A stretch of DNA of 24,356 nucleotides from Adlercreutzia wanghongyangiae (GTDB lineage: Bacteria > Actinomycetota > Coriobacteriia > Coriobacteriales > Eggerthellaceae): contig NZ_JAYMFF010000031.1 of NCBI RefSeq assembly GCF_035989245.1, positions 1 through 24,356 on the forward strand, read 5' to 3'. Every line of letters begins with the position of its first letter. Position 1 is the stretch's first letter. The translations under genes and the position numbers were made by a program. The notes under the pieces are model-generated. The model searched no databases, was not told the DNA's origin, and saw nothing but the letters and a program-made list of their open reading frames with translations. Below are positions 22,501 to 24,356 of this stretch, piece by piece.

Positions 22501-24356
22501 TATGTTCTCGGAAGGGATTTGATTCTTGTCAAGTTGTCTAAAGAGGTACCCGACAATTCCCACGAACACCTCTTCGCACTTCCCAAGATCATGGCATGCA
22601 ATCTTTAGCCTGTGATCAGAAGAGCCTTCGAACAAGAAGGCGAAGTGGCTTAGATAATCTTCGATTTTTCCAGTCACCAATCGCGCAATAAAGCTATCGG
22701 AGCCTTTTGCTTCGTCAGAGTTGAGCGGATAATAGCGTGACCATTCTGGGAGTCCTAGCGAGTCGGACGCAGCATAGCAGCATTCCTCAAAGCGTATCAT
22801 CGGCAGCATTTGCGATGGGCCAAGTTTCGAAACGGCAGCCCTGAGTCTGGGATCCTCCCCTGCGTCAATTTCACCAGACTCTATAACCTTTAGTTGATAG
22901 GCGAGATTCAAGGGATGCAAGGGGGTATAGGTGACGAACTTTGTTGGAGCAGAACAGTAAATAGCGCCTATTTCAAGAAGGTCGGCATATTCCTGCGAAG
23001 AAGCGCCTTCGCGAATCGAGGAAATCGCCTCTGCGTACTTCTCAGCGCAGTCTTCTACAAGGGGCTTCAGCTGTTCTGTGCCGAAATAAGTAAGTGTCGG
23101 TAAAAGGTCATTGTGCCTTAGATATTCAATAAGACGGTTATAAGAGTCTCTGAGAGATTGGGGAAGAGAGAGGCTCCGGCATGCGTACTCGCCATTATTG
23201 CAACTCATGCTAAGCCAGCCCGATTGCACCATTTTCTTGCCAACAGCAAGAGCGTCGATCAGAGACCTGTTCTGCAGAGAGAATTCGCGTGCTCCGAGTT
23301 GGAGATGAGAGTCGTCAATAAGCCTGAAACTTTGTTTGCAGGTAATCTTTTCTCTGTAGACAGTCTCCGGAGTTAGCGAAGGGATTTTCCTGACATCCTT
23401 GCTGACAGAGAAGGGAACTGGACATCCTCCGCAGGACACGCTAAAACGCACGTTTGAAGTGTCCTCATCAAGTTTTGCGTCGTCAACGAGAATGGTCAGG
23501 CATTGGTCAATGTGGCACGAATACTGCCCCTCTGGAGCAAGATTCTCCTCAACAAAGATTTTGCCAGAAGGGTTAAACACCAACTTTTCGTCCACAACCG
23601 ACAGATCAAGACAGCACTTGCTGGGCTTGTTCTTTGCTCTAACCAATGATCGGCTTAAAAGGTTGTCAAAATAACACATGTCAGTTTTTATGACAGCGAT
23701 GCTGAGCGTGTATCTGTCAACTTTCGCCTGGGCGAAAGTTGACGTCTTTCCCGTTTCAAGGGGCACGGTCGTGCAAGCCCGACGCCCCGCTCCCTCCTTT
23801 TCAGTAAAACACCTGATCTGTTTGGCCTCGTCAATATGAGACTCCCTAAGTATGTCGTCGAGCCGATAACGAATTGCTACATCTTTCGCTTCATCCGGAG
23901 CAAATACTAGAAAGTGAATTCTTCTGCGCTTTGCTAAGCTATCTCCTTCCAGCCGATACGACCACTGGCTTGGGGATATTACGATGTCTGGATTACTCGG
24001 AACATCGACAGTAAATGAGCCTTCCTTCAGTTCGATGTGGCCCGTGCTCTTCTTTGACGAAATTACGGATTTGTATTCAAGGTCAGCGTACCAGGGCTCG
24101 TCATCTCTTTTTTTGTCCTTAAGGTCTTTGATTAACTTTGCGGTATAAGACCCCTCTAGTTTCTCGGCAAAATCACCGCGACTAAACGCTTGATCAATTC
24201 TTTCGAATTCGCCCGCATTGTCTTCTAGACGGCGAAGTGTCTGTTTATCCCTGAATTCGCTGCATGCGGAAATTCCATCGACAGGTTGAATTGCAGAGCC
24301 AGCCGAACGCCTGAGCGACGGCAGGGTTTTCCCAGTTAGCCGGACGGCCCCGCAAG
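19594..24356 (-). CDS. dptH: DNA phosphorothioation-dependent restriction protein DptH (5' end beyond window)
   Basis: Large ATPase of the DptF-DptG-DptH restriction module, which attacks DNA lacking phosphorothioate. The frame is open without a stop to the right edge (about 1,586 residues visible). A GTG at 23766 is the first start-type codon inside the window, but the reading upstream of it is clean coding sequence (for example DIVISPSQWSYRLEGD), so the true start lies outside. The C-terminal third is a HerA/FtsK-like motor: Walker A GTMGTGKT (20647-20670), LIFDYKGDY, Walker B MILVDEAD, and GVGTILSTQFLKHF after it. A middle segment has D-x11-E-V-K (21424-21468) followed by GVAQAS, like a PD-(D/E)xK nuclease core. 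The long N-terminal half has no motif I recognise. Calling it DptH rests on size, ATPase type and the adjacent dndB. Confidence 0.87.
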   Translation of the reverse strand, partial: CGAVRLTGKTLPSLRRSAGSAIQPVDGISACSEFRDKQTLRRLEDNAGEFERIDQAFSRGDFAEKLEGSYTAKLIKDLKDKKRDDEPWYADLEYKSVISSKKSTGHIELKEGSFTVDVPSNPDIVISPSQWSYRLEGDSLAKRRRIHFLVFAPDEAKDVAIRYRLDDILRESHIDEAKQIRCFTEKEGAGRRACTTVPLETGKTSTFAQAKVDRYTLSIAVIKTDMCYFDNLLSRSLVRAKNKPSKCCLDLSVVDEKLVFNPSGKIFVEENLAPEGQYSCHIDQCLTILVDDAKLDEDTSNVRFSVSCGGCPVPFSVSKDVRKIPSLTPETVYREKITCKQSFRLIDDSHLQLGAREFSLQNRSLIDALAVGKKMVQSGWLSMSCNNGEYACRSLSLPQSLRDSYNRLIEYLRHNDLLPTLTYFGTEQLKPLVEDCAEKYAEAISSIREGASSQEYADLLEIGAIYCSAPTKFVTYTPLHPLNLAYQLKVIESGEIDAGEDPRLRAAVSKLGPSQMLPMIRFEECCYAASDSLGLPEWSRYYPLNSDEAKGSDSFIARLVTGKIEDYLSHFAFLFEGSSDHRLKIACHDLGKCEEVFVGIVGYLFRQLDKNQIPSENIIRIHVDCYGSPVESTAFEYLFDQDALEGFLIEKSLINEESDYQKYEFVLLLLEHLSFSLHDSGEADKQLSYSHIAFVAGSSEVNQNTNLSSELNTGIMLSGAIGVEPTTNSNGWFKSGFGTKFAKDNEFLRFVSRLNSLQVAAYSSSPFQDGVVLTAAVNPASEKLLERIYDASNWVVLIDPKVDPSYFHEKEGAGNLLIIYYTDQESSNGYDAITVTKKSAQYESVIREALAGVANGDMGDHVRDVVNFANAFNGTWLLSFLASAKNNYVPRSRMSTLAAVKASVAHYAHDGIVWVPLSLEEILRVSSGLGLSPDDELLSWKNSGRSSKGPKSDDILLVGVLGDGSRLRIVLHPVEVKVGHCNSSEIDKGVAQASATYSAFMESFWGDEIKGRLSTRIARNSFMQKVLISASKMKMYEVFPAVNWNWLLDDCREALQNEDYEIITANECGLPKGTVCAFKDDADVLNIDECEGIKVITIPSITIPDITVGGNLETRKIVGFHEFVVDLPAGNVGIPAGNAVAVESSHLEMPEKPHEGPWPDDDPSDSASNPMESDCPPACGGVDISVEPSSAIPSGIKVLLGEDRDSNGEVLWEPCDTSRLFHTNTGIIGTMGTGKTQFTKSLVAQIYANRFENPGNSTLGILIFDYKGDYNSRQHDFIQATNATVYKPYHLPFNPLSINRRENDLPLLPKHVANTFKDTLVRACSSSKLGAIQESILYNFIMKAYELKQIKPDDEATWDRVPPTFETVYRLYMDDEDTKKNDSLAAIMDKVHEFEIFESDPLKTRSLYDMLDGVVVVDLSGYDQDIQNLVVGITVDLFYSQMHSHGHSSFHGNLRELTKMILVDEADNFLSQGFPSLKRILKEGREFGVGTILSTQFLKHFKSKEDDYSKYILTWVVHNVADLDPSDIRFVFNTEAKSPAENYLFNEVKQLAKHCSIVKMGEGAAPISMRDRAFWEYWRDKNSPMN

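Noticed and set aside
23764..23766. GTG at 23766 as the dptH start
   Set aside because: Coding-like sequence continues upstream to the window edge without a stop, and no ribosome binding site is seen before this GTG.

Overview
The window reads as chromosome of a high-GC Gram-positive anaerobe. Protein style, AAGGAGG-type ribosome binding sites, GTG starts and intergenic palindromes suggest Coriobacteriia, most likely Eggerthellaceae (Eggerthella/Adlercreutzia-like). That placement is an inference; no rRNA or marker search was possible.

Left part, about 1-8106, host-like and GC-rich. A leftward heavy-metal operon runs from an ArsR/SmtB-type repressor (2545-2943) through a free HMA metallochaperone (2256-2483) to a Zn/Cd/Pb-type P1B-ATPase (9-1940). 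Its promoter (TTGACA, 16 bp, TATACT) abuts a TATGAA-N6-TTCATA operator. Divergently come a single-domain rhodanese and a dicarboxylate/amino-acid:cation symporter, then a tyrosine-phosphatase-like protein and guaA. The gaps hold palindromes and tandem repeats.

Middle part, 8107-13284. Just after guaA, a known integration hot spot in bacteria, lies a gene fusing a complete serpin domain to a complete ADP-ribosylglycohydrolase (DraG-like) domain. It is followed by a frameshifted remnant of a second such hydrolase. Next is an AbiEi/AbiEii toxin-antitoxin pair on the minus strand with a nested dyad operator, then a GC-rich multi-pass membrane protein (probably DUF5692).

Right part, 13465-24356, visibly lower in GC. 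This is a DNA phosphorothioation (Dnd) locus, all on the minus strand. Transcription order is dptH (HerA-like restriction ATPase, running off the right edge), a 42-bp perfect palindrome, then dndB-dndC-dndD-dndE-dndA with overlaps or an 8-nt gap. DndA, C, D and E put sulfur into the DNA backbone, DndB regulates, and DptH with DptF/DptG (expected beyond the edge) restricts unmodified DNA.

Together 8107-24356 looks like a composite defence island. The best candidate for something undescribed is the serpin-ADP-ribosylglycohydrolase fusion. Secondary candidates are the dnd palindromic operator and a possible PD-(D/E)xK nuclease motif inside DptH.
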